Below, one piece after another: positions 24,307 through 34,026 of a DNA stretch of 64,000 nucleotides. Positions within the stretch are counted from its first letter, which is position 1; the number at the start of each line of letters is the position of its first letter. The notes below the pieces were generated by a model. That model saw nothing but the letters and a program-made list of their open reading frames with translations, was not told the origin of the DNA and ran no database searches. Origin of the DNA: Flavilitoribacter sp020436695. GTDB taxonomy: Bacteria; Bacteroidota; Bacteroidia; Chitinophagales; Saprospiraceae. The DNA is taken from NCBI GenBank assembly GCA_041392665.1, contig JAWKLQ010000020.1, forward strand, positions 62,001-126,000, given 5' to 3'. The position numbers were made by a program, and so were the translations under genes.

Positions 24307-27111
24307 TTATTTCACTACCCCCGCCTCCCCCGAACGACGCGGGTCAGCCCCTGCCCGGACGACACCCTGGTCGATAATCACCGCCGCGCCATAGCCCATC
24401 CTTAATTCTCCAGGCGCAGAGATCAACTGCAACTCATGCCCCAGCCGCTGCAACTGAGCTAACACCTCAGGCGCAAAACCATTCTCCAGTTGCACCACAA
24501 TGTCCTTTACCTGCTGCCGGTCCCGGTTATCCCGCTCTACGCCTACCAGGAAGCGTGGCAACTCCAGGGCAGCCTGAGGTCCCAGCCCCTGATCGATAAT
24601 GCCGCTACACATCTGATAGACGGCCGAATTGATCCAGGCATTGCCCGCTGCGCCCAGTGCGGCAAAAGGCTTTTGTTTGCCTTCTGTTTCCTTAAAGATC
24701 ATCGTCGGGCTGATGCTGGTGACATTGCGGGCAAAAGGGATGCGGGCATTGTATCGTTTCGGGTTAGGGGCATAGGAACGCAGTTTGTCGTTATAGATGA
24801 AGCCCAGCCCGGGCGTTACATAGAAATTACCGCCCCAGGTGCCCAGCGTTTGGGTCACCGAAACCATATTGCCTTCCGCATCGGCCACGGCGAAGGCCGT
24901 TGTACCTGTCGAAGACCGGGCTTCGAGTATGCCTTCTGATCCCCAGCTTACAGCTACCCGGGTATCCAGGCAGTTGCTGTCTGCCGGCATCACGCTTTGC
25001 CCGGGGTTAAAACAAGATTGCCAGCGTTCATGGGCGAAAGTTTTATCCGTGAAGGGATGCAGATCGACCGGCCATAAACCCGGATCGGCGATCCGGCCAC
25101 TGGTCGAGGGCGTCAGTTTCCAGGCTTCGATCATGGCGTGTAAAGTGGCCGCATCCTCGGTATAGGCTTTCGATGACGGGTAGCCATCCAGGAGGTTGAG
25201 TTTGGCCGTGAGCAAGGCACCGCCCGAGACCGGAGGCGGACCCGAATAAATGGCGTGCCCCCGATATCGGGTCTGAACGGGCGCCCGTTCCACCGCATAA
25301 TAACGGGAGAGGTCTTCCAGGCTCATCACATTACCTTTTGACCGGAGGTCTTCCACCATCCGTTTGGCCACCGGCCCTTTGTAAAAGCCATCGCGTCCCC
25401 GAGAGGCGATCAGCCCTAGCGTCCACGCCAGATCCGGATTGCGCAGCGTATCACCTACGGATAAGGGCCGGCCATTTTTGTAAAAAAGACTTTGGCAGCG
25501 GTCGCAGGAAGCATAGGCTTCTTTTTCCACTTCTAAAGTGGTCGCAAAACCTTCACTGACCGGAAATCCATCTCTGGCCAGCCGGATCGCCGGTTCCAGC
25601 AGATCGGCCCAGGCCAGCTTTTTACTGCCATATTTTTGCCAGGCCAATTCCATGCCGGCTACTGTACCGGGTACATTTACCAGTATCGGCCCGCTTTCCG
25701 GCAGATTTTGCAATTGTCCATTGGTCAGGGAGGCCGCTTCGGGTACTCTGGTCAGAAACTCTATACAGGTGGGAGCTTCCATCCCTTTCAGGTAGATCAA
25801 CATTTCGCCGTAGCCGCCCACACCACTGGCGTCCGGTTCTACTACACCCAGAGCAAAAGAGGTGGCGATAGTCGCATCCACTACATTACCTCCTTTTTCC
25901 AGGATGCTGAGCCCGGCAGCTGTAGCCAGTGGATGGGCACTGGAAATGCCTGCTTTTCCCTGTTTCTCTTCCCTTAAGGCGGGGCGCTGACGCAGGAGTT
26001 GATGGATGATCTTATCCACAGCTTCATTCGATTCCGCTTTTTCGACCTGCACCCGGGCTTCCTGCACGTGTATTTCCCATGCTTTATTTTCCGAGAGCCG
26101 GTATTTTCGATCCAGGTAAGCTATGGTACGGTCAAAGTAATCTACATACTGGAGGCTGGAATGGCTGTCCATTTCAGACCATACGTACTCTTGCTCCTGG
26201 TCCGGCGGAATGGGGGCGGGGAGGATGGCCATTTTCAGATCCTGCCAATACGGGGCCGGATCAGGGCGCAGTCCGGCTTGCTGTGGGTCGCCGTTATAAG
26301 CGGGTGGATTCCGCGGCATCTGAACCAGCACCAAATGCCGGCCATCGGGTGACCAGACGGCCTGTGACCGGCTGCTGCTGACCCAATTGGTGTAGGAGCC
26401 CTGTAGATCCGTAGTCCAGACGCCCATAGGTTGCGTCCGGGTGGAAAAGCTGAGTTGTTTCCCGCCGGGCGACCATTGCGGAGACAGGATCATTTTTCCA
26501 TCCAGTACTTTTCGCTGCTTCTTTTTGTCGGCAATGGTCATATGCAGCAAACTGGGTTTGCCTTTTCTTTCACTGATGTACAGTAGCTGTTTTCCATCGG
26601 GATGAATAGCCGGGGAATGATCGGGGCCTAAGCTACTGGTCAACTGCGTAGGTTTTCCCTCCTTATACTTAATCCAGATATCGGCATTCGCACCCAGTCC
26701 TCTTACCCAGCAAATGGTTCCGTCTTTGGCTACGCTTGGCTGTATATCTGCCATCGGCGACTCAACGATCACTTCGGCCTCTCCCGGCTTTCCTTTTCTC
26801 GGCACGGCCATTTTCCAAAGATCAAATTGCCCCGCCCGATCGGAAGCAAACAACAGGCTTTGTCCGTCCGGTAGCCACACGGGGTCGCGTTCCTCTGCTA
26901 CGCTGCTGGTCAGCTGGCGCCAACCTCCTTTGATGATCTCTTTTTGCGTGGGGTCGATTTCTGCCAGCCATAGGTCGCCCCGCCAGGCCACGACCAGGAG
27001 ATTATCCACGCTATAGGCAATGGAGCCGGGTTGGAGAATAGGGGGGAAATCCGCCGGGCTGTCTGCTCCCAGCAGCAACCAAAGGGAGAACAGCCACAGC
27101 ACCGGTTTCAT
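24307..27111 (-). CDS. TolB-like propeller fused to gamma-glutamyltranspeptidase
   Basis: The preferred start at 27111 gives a signal peptide (MKPVLWLFSLWLLLGADS). Residues about 50-370 form a TolB/WD40-like propeller with repeated PVWLPDGQSLLFASDRAG-type blades. From about residue 415 the chain is a gamma-glutamyltranspeptidase: SSAHPLATAAGLSILEKGGN, the maturation-site region STGTTAFAVAD with the nucleophile Thr (about 770), and GSAGNAWI-like and GYGAAV segments near the end. GGT enzymes self-cleave at that Thr and transfer or hydrolyse gamma-glutamyl groups in the periplasm. At 967 aa from the longest frame it is about twice a usual GGT, owing to the propeller. The 27112-27669 space upstream holds no gene I can support. 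Confidence 0.9.
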   Translation of the reverse strand: MKPVLWLFSLWLLLGADSPADFPPILQPGSIAYSVDNLLVVAWRGDLWLAEIDPTQKEIIKGGWRQLTSSVAEERDPVWLPDGQSLLFASDRAGQFDLWKMAVPRKGKPGEAEVIVESPMADIQPSVAKDGTICWVRGLGANADIWIKYKEGKPTQLTSSLGPDHSPAIHPDGKQLLYISERKGKPSLLHMTIADKKKQRKVLDGKMILSPQWSPGGKQLSFSTRTQPMGVWTTDLQGSYTNWVSSSRSQAVWSPDGRHLVLVQMPRNPPAYNGDPQQAGLRPDPAPYWQDLKMAILPAPIPPDQEQEYVWSEMDSHSSLQYVDYFDRTIAYLDRKYRLSENKAWEIHVQEARVQVEKAESNEAVDKIIHQLLRQRPALREEKQGKAGISSAHPLATAAGLSILEKGGNVVDATIATSFALGVVEPDASGVGGYGEMLIYLKGMEAPTCIEFLTRVPEAASLTNGQLQNLPESGPILVNVPGTVAGMELAWQKYGSKKLAWADLLEPAIRLARDGFPVSEGFATTLEVEKEAYASCDRCQSLFYKNGRPLSVGDTLRNPDLAWTLGLIASRGRDGFYKGPVAKRMVEDLRSKGNVMSLEDLSRYYAVERAPVQTRYRGHAIYSGPPPVSGGALLTAKLNLLDGYPSSKAYTEDAATLHAMIEAWKLTPSTSGRIADPGLWPVDLHPFTDKTFAHERWQSCFNPGQSVMPADSNCLDTRVAVSWGSEGILEARSSTGTTAFAVADAEGNMVSVTQTLGTWGGNFYVTPGLGFIYNDKLRSYAPNPKRYNARIPFARNVTSISPTMIFKETEGKQKPFAALGAAGNAWINSAVYQMCSGIIDQGLGPQAALELPRFLVGVERDNRDRQQVKDIVVQLENGFAPEVLAQLQRLGHELQLISAPGELRMGYGAAVIIDQGVVRAGADPRRSGEAGVVK

Positions 27112-27669
27112 TTTACTCGACCTGGCCCTGCGGTGGTAGTTTTTACTTAGAACAGTTAACAGGTCACGCTTTTTCCTTTTGGCAGAATATGGACGCAATG
27201 TCAAATTCATAGTTTGATGAAAATTTTGCCGGGGAAGATAGAGATTTTCACCTGGATTGGAACTCAGAACAGGCTTTCTACTCTACTTCTAAAATCATAA
27301 ACGCGCTAAGGTTCGCAATTCGGGAGGAGTCTTGTAAGTTTTTTTAACACTGACCGGATCGATGAAACGGTAGGCGGTTAGCTTGTCATAGTGGAAAATT
27401 CAACTTAAAACGCTGTTACAAAGAAGGTAGAGGTAAAGGTAGTGAACCGTCTGTATATGAAGCAGTCACCGGCTTTAGAACAGCTACATATGGCTAATTT
27501 CAGTTGCCCTGACTAATTCCTGAAAACGTACTAAGTAAAGTGTGGCAGCAACACCTAATTACGAATAATTTTTAACTTGTGCCCTGAAAAGCAGGTAAGA
27601 CGGCCGAAAAACATCAGGATGAATGGTATTCGCGACCAGGTAATGGTGCCCCTTGTATTGGCCTCCCTC

Positions 27670-27698
27670 TTTGTCTGAATAAACATATTTTATCTTAG
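27670..27698 (+). promoter_or_regulatory. candidate promoter of the desaturase gene
   Basis: TTTG at 27670-27673, a 17-base spacer and TATCTTAG at 27691-27698 (one mismatch to TAnnTTTG) lie just upstream of the ATG at 27715, implying a very short leader. Confidence 0.45.
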
Positions 27699-27714
27699 GC
27701 AAAACAAGGAATAC

Positions 27715-28778
27715 ATGGAAATTTCTTCTTCTCCGGTTGGAGATCACAGGGAATTCAAAGAAGTTTTATTCGAACGCTTGAACAGCTTTTTTAAGGACAA
27801 CCAGCTTTCGAGGAAGGCCGATTGGGAAATGAAACTGAAGGTCACCCTGGCACTGGTGTGGTGGCTTGGAAGTTATCTGCTGCTATACGCACTGGAGTTA
27901 AACTACTGGCAGTTTTTCCTATATTACATTTTTATGGGGCTGGGGCAGACCTTTATGTTCCTTAACATTGCGCACGATGCCAACCATAATGCGATCTCCA
28001 ATAACCGGTACATCAATAAAGCACTAAGCTATGTACTCGATGCCTGCGGGATCAGTTCGTACATGTGGCGGTGATGCACAATAAGGGCCATCATTCGGTA
28101 ATGAACATCCACGGTGAGGATGAAGGGATCTTTGCACATGGCATTTTTCGTTTCAGCCCACATGCTCCCTGGAAAAAAATGCATCGTTATCAACATATTT
28201 ATGTCTGGTTGATGTACTGGATCACCACCATGGATTTTCTTTTTGTTAAAGACCTCGAATATCTGTTGCTAAAGAACAACAAGCACATTCAGGAAATGAA
28301 GATCCCAACCAGTGAATACGTGATCATCATCGGGAGTAAGATCTTTTACCTTTTTTACATGATCGTACTGCCCGTACTCATTCTGGGCTTCTCCTTTTGG
28401 CAGGTGTTGCTCGCTTTTGTGGTCACCCACTTTATTATGGGTATGATCGCCGCCTGGATCATCCAGATCGCTCATTTGCTGGATATTAATCAATTTCCGG
28501 CGAGCCGTAATGAATACGACTTTGTGGATCATATCTTTGCCACGACGACCGATTATGCTACCCGTAGCCGTCTAGCCAATATCATTTGCGGAGGACTGAA
28601 TCACCATGTGGTGCATCATCTTTTTCCGCACGTTGCACACACCCACTACCCGCCCTTAACCAAAATTGTAAAAGAAACAGCTCAGGAATTCGGGGTCGAC
28701 TACCGTGAGAACCCGTCTATGTACGAGGCTATTGTACATCATGTGAAACTGCTCAAGAAATTGGGCGAACCGGCCTGA
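27715..28778 (+). pseudogene. membrane fatty-acid desaturase with one frame break
   Basis: The joined protein is about 355 aa with the three His boxes of acyl-lipid/acyl-CoA desaturases: HDANH (residues 87-91), HNKGHH just after the break, and NHHVVHHLFPHVAH near the C-terminus, with membrane helices between. The first frame ends at YMWR and the second resumes with VMHNKGHH. One extra G in the GGCGGTGATG stretch at about 28069-28072 restores WRVMHNKGHH exactly as in the family. All catalytic His residues are present, so a sequencing error or very recent mutation is likely. The FAAL-ACP-reductase gene follows 226 bases downstream on the same strand, suggesting a shared lipid pathway. Confidence 0.8.
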
Positions 28779-29004
28779 GAGAAAAAATGTATACCCCTAA
28801 TTGTTTTCAAAATTATCATCCTCAATGCCAGATGGAGTTGTAAACGATTGAATACCAATGTTCTATTGAGGAATGGTTTTGCGGTTTCTAATCCAGATGA
28901 GAGACAACTGCTAGCCGCCCCCCCCAGATTGATTGCAGAAAACCAGTGAATACTAAGGATAACTAAAACCAATTAACTAACGAGTCTAGATTCAAAAGAG
29001 TCCA

Positions 29005-32000
29005 ATGAAGTCTGTTACCAAAAGATTCAGTGAGTGGGTGGATAAAAACCCTGACAAGCGTTTATTTGCCTTTTTGGATGTTAATGGGAATATCAAGGAA
29101 GATTATACCTACCAGGAGTTTGAGAACAGATCAAAGGTGATTGCCTGGCATCTCATGTCTGACTACAATTTTAAAAAGAACGACCGGGTGCTGTTGGCTT
29201 ACCCTCCGGGTATTGAGATGATCTGTGCCTTCTTTGCGTGTATCAGAAGCGGTATCATACCTGTGCCGACCTATCCGCCCAGTAGCCTGGGATATCAGTC
29301 TTCCATGTCTAAAATGGAGTTTATTGCAGTAGATTGCGGCGCAAAGGGCGTGCTGACCAGCCAGGACTATTACTGGTCGCTGAAACTGAATCTGAACCGG
29401 AACAACATTCGGGAGAAGAATCAACTTGCAAAAATAACCTGGGTTAATACCAGTGAGATATCGGGGTATGCCGTGCCGGATGTTCCCGAGAATAAAGCCG
29501 ACATCCTTTTCTTACAGTATACTTCCGGGTCTACGAGCAGCCCCAAAGGGGTGATGGTTTCGCATGAGAACCTGATCTACAATGGTGACATTGTGATTGA
29601 CCACGCACCCATTACCGGTGTATCCTGGTTGCCGCAATATCACGATATGGGCCTGATCGGCTATTATCTGTTTTTGGCCATTAAGGGAGGCACCAACTAT
29701 GGTTTCTCTCCACTCGATTTTATTCGCCGGCCGGCGCTGTGGCTGGAAACGATCAGTAAGTACAAGGGCACGGCTTCTTCAGCGCCTAATTTCGCCTATG
29801 CGTATTGTCTCGAGCCCGGAAAGCTCACGGAGGAGACCCTCAGCAATTTGGATCTGAGTTCGATGCGTTCGCTGATGACGGCGGCCGAACCGGTCGATGT
29901 ACCTACCTATCAGCGATTTCTGGAATATTTCAAGCCATACGGCCTCGATCCCGAATATTATTTCACGGCTTATGGCCTGGCGGAGAATACGCTGGCCTTG
30001 TCCAATCATGGACGAAAACACATTTCCGTTCATCGGGAAAATTTACTGCAGAATCGCCTGACCTTTGCAGCTCCGGGACAAAACGGCCATACTACCTCGG
30101 CCATTATGAGCTGCGGTAAGCCCCTGGGTGAGCATAAAGTCAAGATTGTCGATCCGGAAAGCAAGATGGACCTTGGTAGTGATGCTATCGGAGAAATATG
30201 GGTGTCCGGCCCCTCCAAATGTATGGGGTACTGGAACAAACCCGATCTGACCAAAGAGACTTTCGAAGCCCGGATCTGTGGTGATGCATCGGAACATGAG
30301 TTTTTGCGTACCGGAGACCTGGGGCTTTTGCACGACGGCGAAGTCTACGTTTGCGGCAGACTCAAGGATATGATCATTATCCGCGGGCTCAACTATTATC
30401 CGCAGGATGTGGAGAAGATCGTTGAAAAGACCAGCCGGGAGATCCGGGAAGGTTACGTCGCCGCATTCGGACTGGAAGAACACGGGGAAGAGCATTTGAT
30501 CGTAGTGGCCGGTATCAAAAGTAAAAGCAAGATACCTGATCCGGTCAAAATATCGGAGGAGATCAGGAACAAGCTGAATATACGGCCGCATACCATCACG
30601 TTCGTTCCCAATAAGAACATTCCCAGAACGTCCTCCGGAAAGATCATGCGGCGTAAAGCCAAGCAGTTGTGGCTGGAAGAGAACCTCCCGGTGATCGAAA
30701 ACCATGTGCTGATCCATGAATCGGAAGCACCGACGAACGGTAAGCCCAAATCACCCTTCGATGAGGTCAAGCACAAATACGGCTTTACGGGCGGAGAGAC
30801 TTTTTCACTGGTTTCCGCATTGGATTCACTGGATCTGGTATTGCTCCTGAATGATCTCAAAGACCTGCTCAAAGACAACGGAGCGGCCAAAATGGCCAAG
30901 GAGATCGATACCCGCTTATTGCAGGAGATCAGCGTTTCTGAATTTTTTGCATTGATCGAGCAATTTCAGACCTCTTCGACGGTGGCCATCCTCCAGCTTA
31001 AGAAAATAATCGGCAGACTGCAGAAGGAGCATAAGGCTTACGAGCAAAAACAAATGCTCCGGGATGTAAAGCTGAATTTTCTGCCCAAAAATGTTCCGGA
31101 TCCTTCTAAATATGTCAACACCTCCAAGATCCTACTGACTGGGGGGACCGGATTTCTGGGGCCATTCATTCTCAAGAGTCTGCTGGAGCAGACCGCGGAT
31201 GACATCTATGTACTGGTGCGTGCCGACAATGATGAACATGGTAAAGTCCGCCTGGCAGAGGGGCTGGAACTGGCCGGCATTTACGACGAATGCAAGATCG
31301 CCTTTGAAGAACGCGTCACCGCTGTTCGTGGAGATATGGGTAAAGCACGGCTGGGACTGACCGATGAAAAGTGGGAATGGCTGACCCACAATATCCATAC
31401 CATTTACAACAACGGCGCTTTGGTGAACTATCTTTTCAACTACGAAAAGATGAAACCCACCAATATCATCGGTACCAATGAAGTGATCAAATTCGCTTTT
31501 ACGGGCATTCCAAAGATATTGAATCATGTTTCGACGACCTTTATCTTTGGTTGGGCCGTAAAGGATGTGCTGTACGAAACCGATACCAACGAATCACTGG
31601 ACCTGCTGGATTTCGGCTATAGCCAGACCAAGTGGGTGTCGGAAGAGATCGTAAAAGATGGTATGAAATACGGCCTGCAAGCCCGGATCTTCCGGCCGGC
31701 CCTGATCACTCCTTCCGTCTATGGAGGTGGTAACAATTTCGATATATCCATCCGCCTGCTGGCGTTTATGATCAATAACGGTATTGGCGTGGATACGAAT
31801 AACCAGGTAAGTTTTACTCCGGTAGATGTAGTCGCTAACAATGTCGTTGCTATTTCTGGTCTGCCGGATACCATCAATAAGACTTTCCATGTGGTGCGAG
31901 ACCGTTACAACAACATGATGGACATCACTGATATTATTTCAAAAATAACTGATCAGGAGTTCGATAATTTAAAATTGCCGGACTTCGTACCTCAGATCGT

Positions 32001-32229
32001 GGAGCGCTGTACCAAGGAAGATCTGCTTTTCCCATTGCTGGATTTTCTGATCCGCTCGGTGGATAACATCTCCGCCATGGAGCTTAAATTGTACAGTAAT
32101 GCGGAATACCAGGCCGCCAGGAACAGATCAAAATATGGTATACCGGATCCTTCTCTGGAAGAAACGGTCCGTGGAATGGTGCTGTTTATGCAACGTAAAG
32201 GAGTGATTGATGTGAAGATGAAAGTATAA
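29005..32229 (+). CDS. fatty acyl-AMP ligase - ACP - thioester reductase fusion
   Basis: Residues about 1-580 are a fatty acyl-AMP ligase: adenylate-forming motif YTSGSTSSPKG (about 172-182), SWLPQYHDMGL, FRTGDLG-like LRTGDLG and SSGKIMRRKAK near the end. Residues about 590-670 resemble an acyl carrier protein with SALDSLDLV (about 603-611), whose Ser is the expected phosphopantetheine site. From about 707 a Rossmann-fold thioester reductase follows (ILLTGGTGFLG, YSQTKWVSEE). Such proteins activate a free fatty acid, load it on the ACP and release it reductively as aldehyde or alcohol. With the upstream desaturase, an unsaturated fatty aldehyde or alcohol is the likely product. At 1074 aa it appears complete. 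Confidence 0.9.
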   Translation: MKSVTKRFSEWVDKNPDKRLFAFLDVNGNIKEDYTYQEFENRSKVIAWHLMSDYNFKKNDRVLLAYPPGIEMICAFFACIRSGIIPVPTYPPSSLGYQSSMSKMEFIAVDCGAKGVLTSQDYYWSLKLNLNRNNIREKNQLAKITWVNTSEISGYAVPDVPENKADILFLQYTSGSTSSPKGVMVSHENLIYNGDIVIDHAPITGVSWLPQYHDMGLIGYYLFLAIKGGTNYGFSPLDFIRRPALWLETISKYKGTASSAPNFAYAYCLEPGKLTEETLSNLDLSSMRSLMTAAEPVDVPTYQRFLEYFKPYGLDPEYYFTAYGLAENTLALSNHGRKHISVHRENLLQNRLTFAAPGQNGHTTSAIMSCGKPLGEHKVKIVDPESKMDLGSDAIGEIWVSGPSKCMGYWNKPDLTKETFEARICGDASEHEFLRTGDLGLLHDGEVYVCGRLKDMIIIRGLNYYPQDVEKIVEKTSREIREGYVAAFGLEEHGEEHLIVVAGIKSKSKIPDPVKISEEIRNKLNIRPHTITFVPNKNIPRTSSGKIMRRKAKQLWLEENLPVIENHVLIHESEAPTNGKPKSPFDEVKHKYGFTGGETFSLVSALDSLDLVLLLNDLKDLLKDNGAAKMAKEIDTRLLQEISVSEFFALIEQFQTSSTVAILQLKKIIGRLQKEHKAYEQKQMLRDVKLNFLPKNVPDPSKYVNTSKILLTGGTGFLGPFILKSLLEQTADDIYVLVRADNDEHGKVRLAEGLELAGIYDECKIAFEERVTAVRGDMGKARLGLTDEKWEWLTHNIHTIYNNGALVNYLFNYEKMKPTNIIGTNEVIKFAFTGIPKILNHVSTTFIFGWAVKDVLYETDTNESLDLLDFGYSQTKWVSEEIVKDGMKYGLQARIFRPALITPSVYGGGNNFDISIRLLAFMINNGIGVDTNNQVSFTPVDVVANNVVAISGLPDTINKTFHVVRDRYNNMMDITDIISKITDQEFDNLKLPDFVPQIVERCTKEDLLFPLLDFLIRSVDNISAMELKLYSNAEYQAARNRSKYGIPDPSLEETVRGMVLFMQRKGVIDVKMKV

Positions 32230-32247
32230 GAGAAAAGTTGCCAGTTG

Positions 32248-32271
32248 CCGGTTAATCAGTTGATTAACCGG
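32248..32271. terminator. palindromic hairpin after the FAAL fusion gene
   Basis: The perfect 11-base arms CCGGTTAATCA and TGATTAACCGG flank a GT loop. The hairpin lies between converging genes, 19 bases after the FAAL stop. No U-tract follows, so a terminator role is likely but not certain. Confidence 0.6.
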
Positions 32272-32348
32272 TCAATGCATCATTAGTATGTTCTGAGCTG
32301 CTATTGAGCCGAGCACCTCCAATATGACTCAAGTTTTCAGCATAAAGA

Positions 32349-33983
32349 TCAATTTTGGGATTTTATGATCCATTGTCCCCAGCGCTGGCCGGTATTTCTT
32401 TTTATGATCCATAATAGATAACTGCCCGGGGGGAACGTATTCATTTTTACGATATTGCTATTGGGACTATCCGATACCCGAATCAACTGACCATCTGAGC
32501 TAAGCAATAGCATCAGACAATCTTCGTAAGGTCCATCCACAAATAAATGATCTTTAACCGGATTAGGATAAACCCGAAACCCGCCACTTCCCTCAACCGC
32601 CCGGGTAGGAGAGAGCTCACCCTGATATTCATAACATCCAATATCCGGTAATGCTCCCTTTGGCCGCTTTATGCCCTCCAGATCCGTATCTGGAGCCGAT
32701 AGCACATCCCCCGCATCGATCAGATCACTGCCAGGCAACAGGTGGAAATTAAAACTCGTATGATCCACAAATTGAGCGCTATATTCCACATAAGTAGAAA
32801 GCACCCGATTATTTCCCGTCATTCCATCCACCCTGATATCATTCGTCACATTATTCTTTACGATACAGCCCGAGCTCGGCCGTCCATCCTTATGGGCAGC
32901 TACCATGATCCAGGAAGGGCCGGGAGCTAGATCAGGTGTAGGGTCGAGGACGGTGTTGTTGATAATACGGCAATCACGTGCGCCTAAGAAGGTAATCCCG
33001 TGCCAGTGATCGGTGATGATCAGGTTATTTTCCACAATCCAGTCGTGATAAAAGCCATCGAAGAAGCCCATGCCTTGTAAGGGGCCGGATAGGGGCTGGT
33101 TGGCATCTTCCCGGTTGATGATGATATTGCCGCGCATTATGTTGTGATCCACAATGCGGCCACCGGTGGTAAATGACTGGATCCCATCATCGTGATTGTC
33201 GTCCACATCGTAACAGTTTTTGATGAGGTTGCCTTCAAACAGGATGTAAGAGCCGAGCGGGCGCATGCCGTCGCCCGAAAAATTGACGATCTGGTTGTTG
33301 CGGGCGGTAATGTGATCACCCAGAGCAGTGAGGCCCATGTCGATATTGCGGATGAGGTTGTTCTCAGCCAGTAAGGAATCGCCCCGGAGATAGAGCCCGT
33401 CACTTACTTTTGCCAGCCAGTCGCCGGCCGTGGTCCAGGGTTCAAGGGTGCTGTAGATCTCACAATGGCGCACTTCGATATGAGATACCGGTCCCTGCCA
33501 GTTGTGTGATTCCAGGTACACCAGTTTTTCACGGTGATAATCTCCGTAGGGTTCGCCGCTGACGAGTAATTCTTCCAAACGCCAGTTTTTTGCTCCCTGC
33601 AGATGAATGCGGCGCAGGGTGGGGCTCTGACCTTCAGCGGCCATGATCGTGATCATCTGTTCGTTAATGAAGTTTTGCAGGATCAGATTGCCGTGCAAAC
33701 CATTCAGCAAGATCAAGGTATCTCCGGCTTGTACGGGAGCTCCGGTATTTTTTGCAGTTAAAACCGGATTCGTTGGGTTATAGGGTGTTGTATATTGCCT
33801 GCTCTCGATCAATCCGGCCTGCACAACTGCCTCCAGCGCTGGCCAGGGAGAAGTTGGAGTGCCTGGATTATTAAGAGAGCCTGCAGAGGGATCCAGATAG
33901 AAGGTCGTGGCATGCAGGACTCTGCTAGCCGACAGGCTCAGGATCAAAAGTATAAGCAGTAGTAAGAGGGGGGGATGACGCAT
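32349..33983 (-). CDS. secreted right-handed parallel beta-helix protein with T9SS sorting domain
   Basis: The signal peptide is long and Leu-rich (residues 1-25). Residues about 90-440 contain repeated N/D-rich turns typical of pectate-lyase-like parallel beta-helices (AENNLIRNID, ARNNQIVNFSGDG, RGNIIINRED, VENNLIITDHWHGI, KNNVTND). The last 75 residues are a type IX secretion C-terminal domain (FRVYPNPVKDHLFV ... PPGSYLLWI). Proteins of this build are surface-attached or released and often bind or cleave polysaccharide; no catalytic residues could be assigned, so the substrate is unknown. Confidence 0.88.
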   Translation of the reverse strand: MRHPPLLLLLILLILSLSASRVLHATTFYLDPSAGSLNNPGTPTSPWPALEAVVQAGLIESRQYTTPYNPTNPVLTAKNTGAPVQAGDTLILLNGLHGNLILQNFINEQMITIMAAEGQSPTLRRIHLQGAKNWRLEELLVSGEPYGDYHREKLVYLESHNWQGPVSHIEVRHCEIYSTLEPWTTAGDWLAKVSDGLYLRGDSLLAENNLIRNIDMGLTALGDHITARNNQIVNFSGDGMRPLGSYILFEGNLIKNCYDVDDNHDDGIQSFTTGGRIVDHNIMRGNIIINREDANQPLSGPLQGMGFFDGFYHDWIVENNLIITDHWHGITFLGARDCRIINNTVLDPTPDLAPGPSWIMVAAHKDGRPSSGCIVKNNVTNDIRVDGMTGNNRVLSTYVEYSAQFVDHTSFNFHLLPGSDLIDAGDVLSAPDTDLEGIKRPKGALPDIGCYEYQGELSPTRAVEGSGGFRVYPNPVKDHLFVDGPYEDCLMLLLSSDGQLIRVSDSPNSNIVKMNTFPPGSYLLWIIKRNTGQRWGQWIIKSQN

Positions 33984-34026
33984 GGAAAAAGTCTTTTGTA
34001 TTGTCTAATCCTAAGGTACTACGCCC

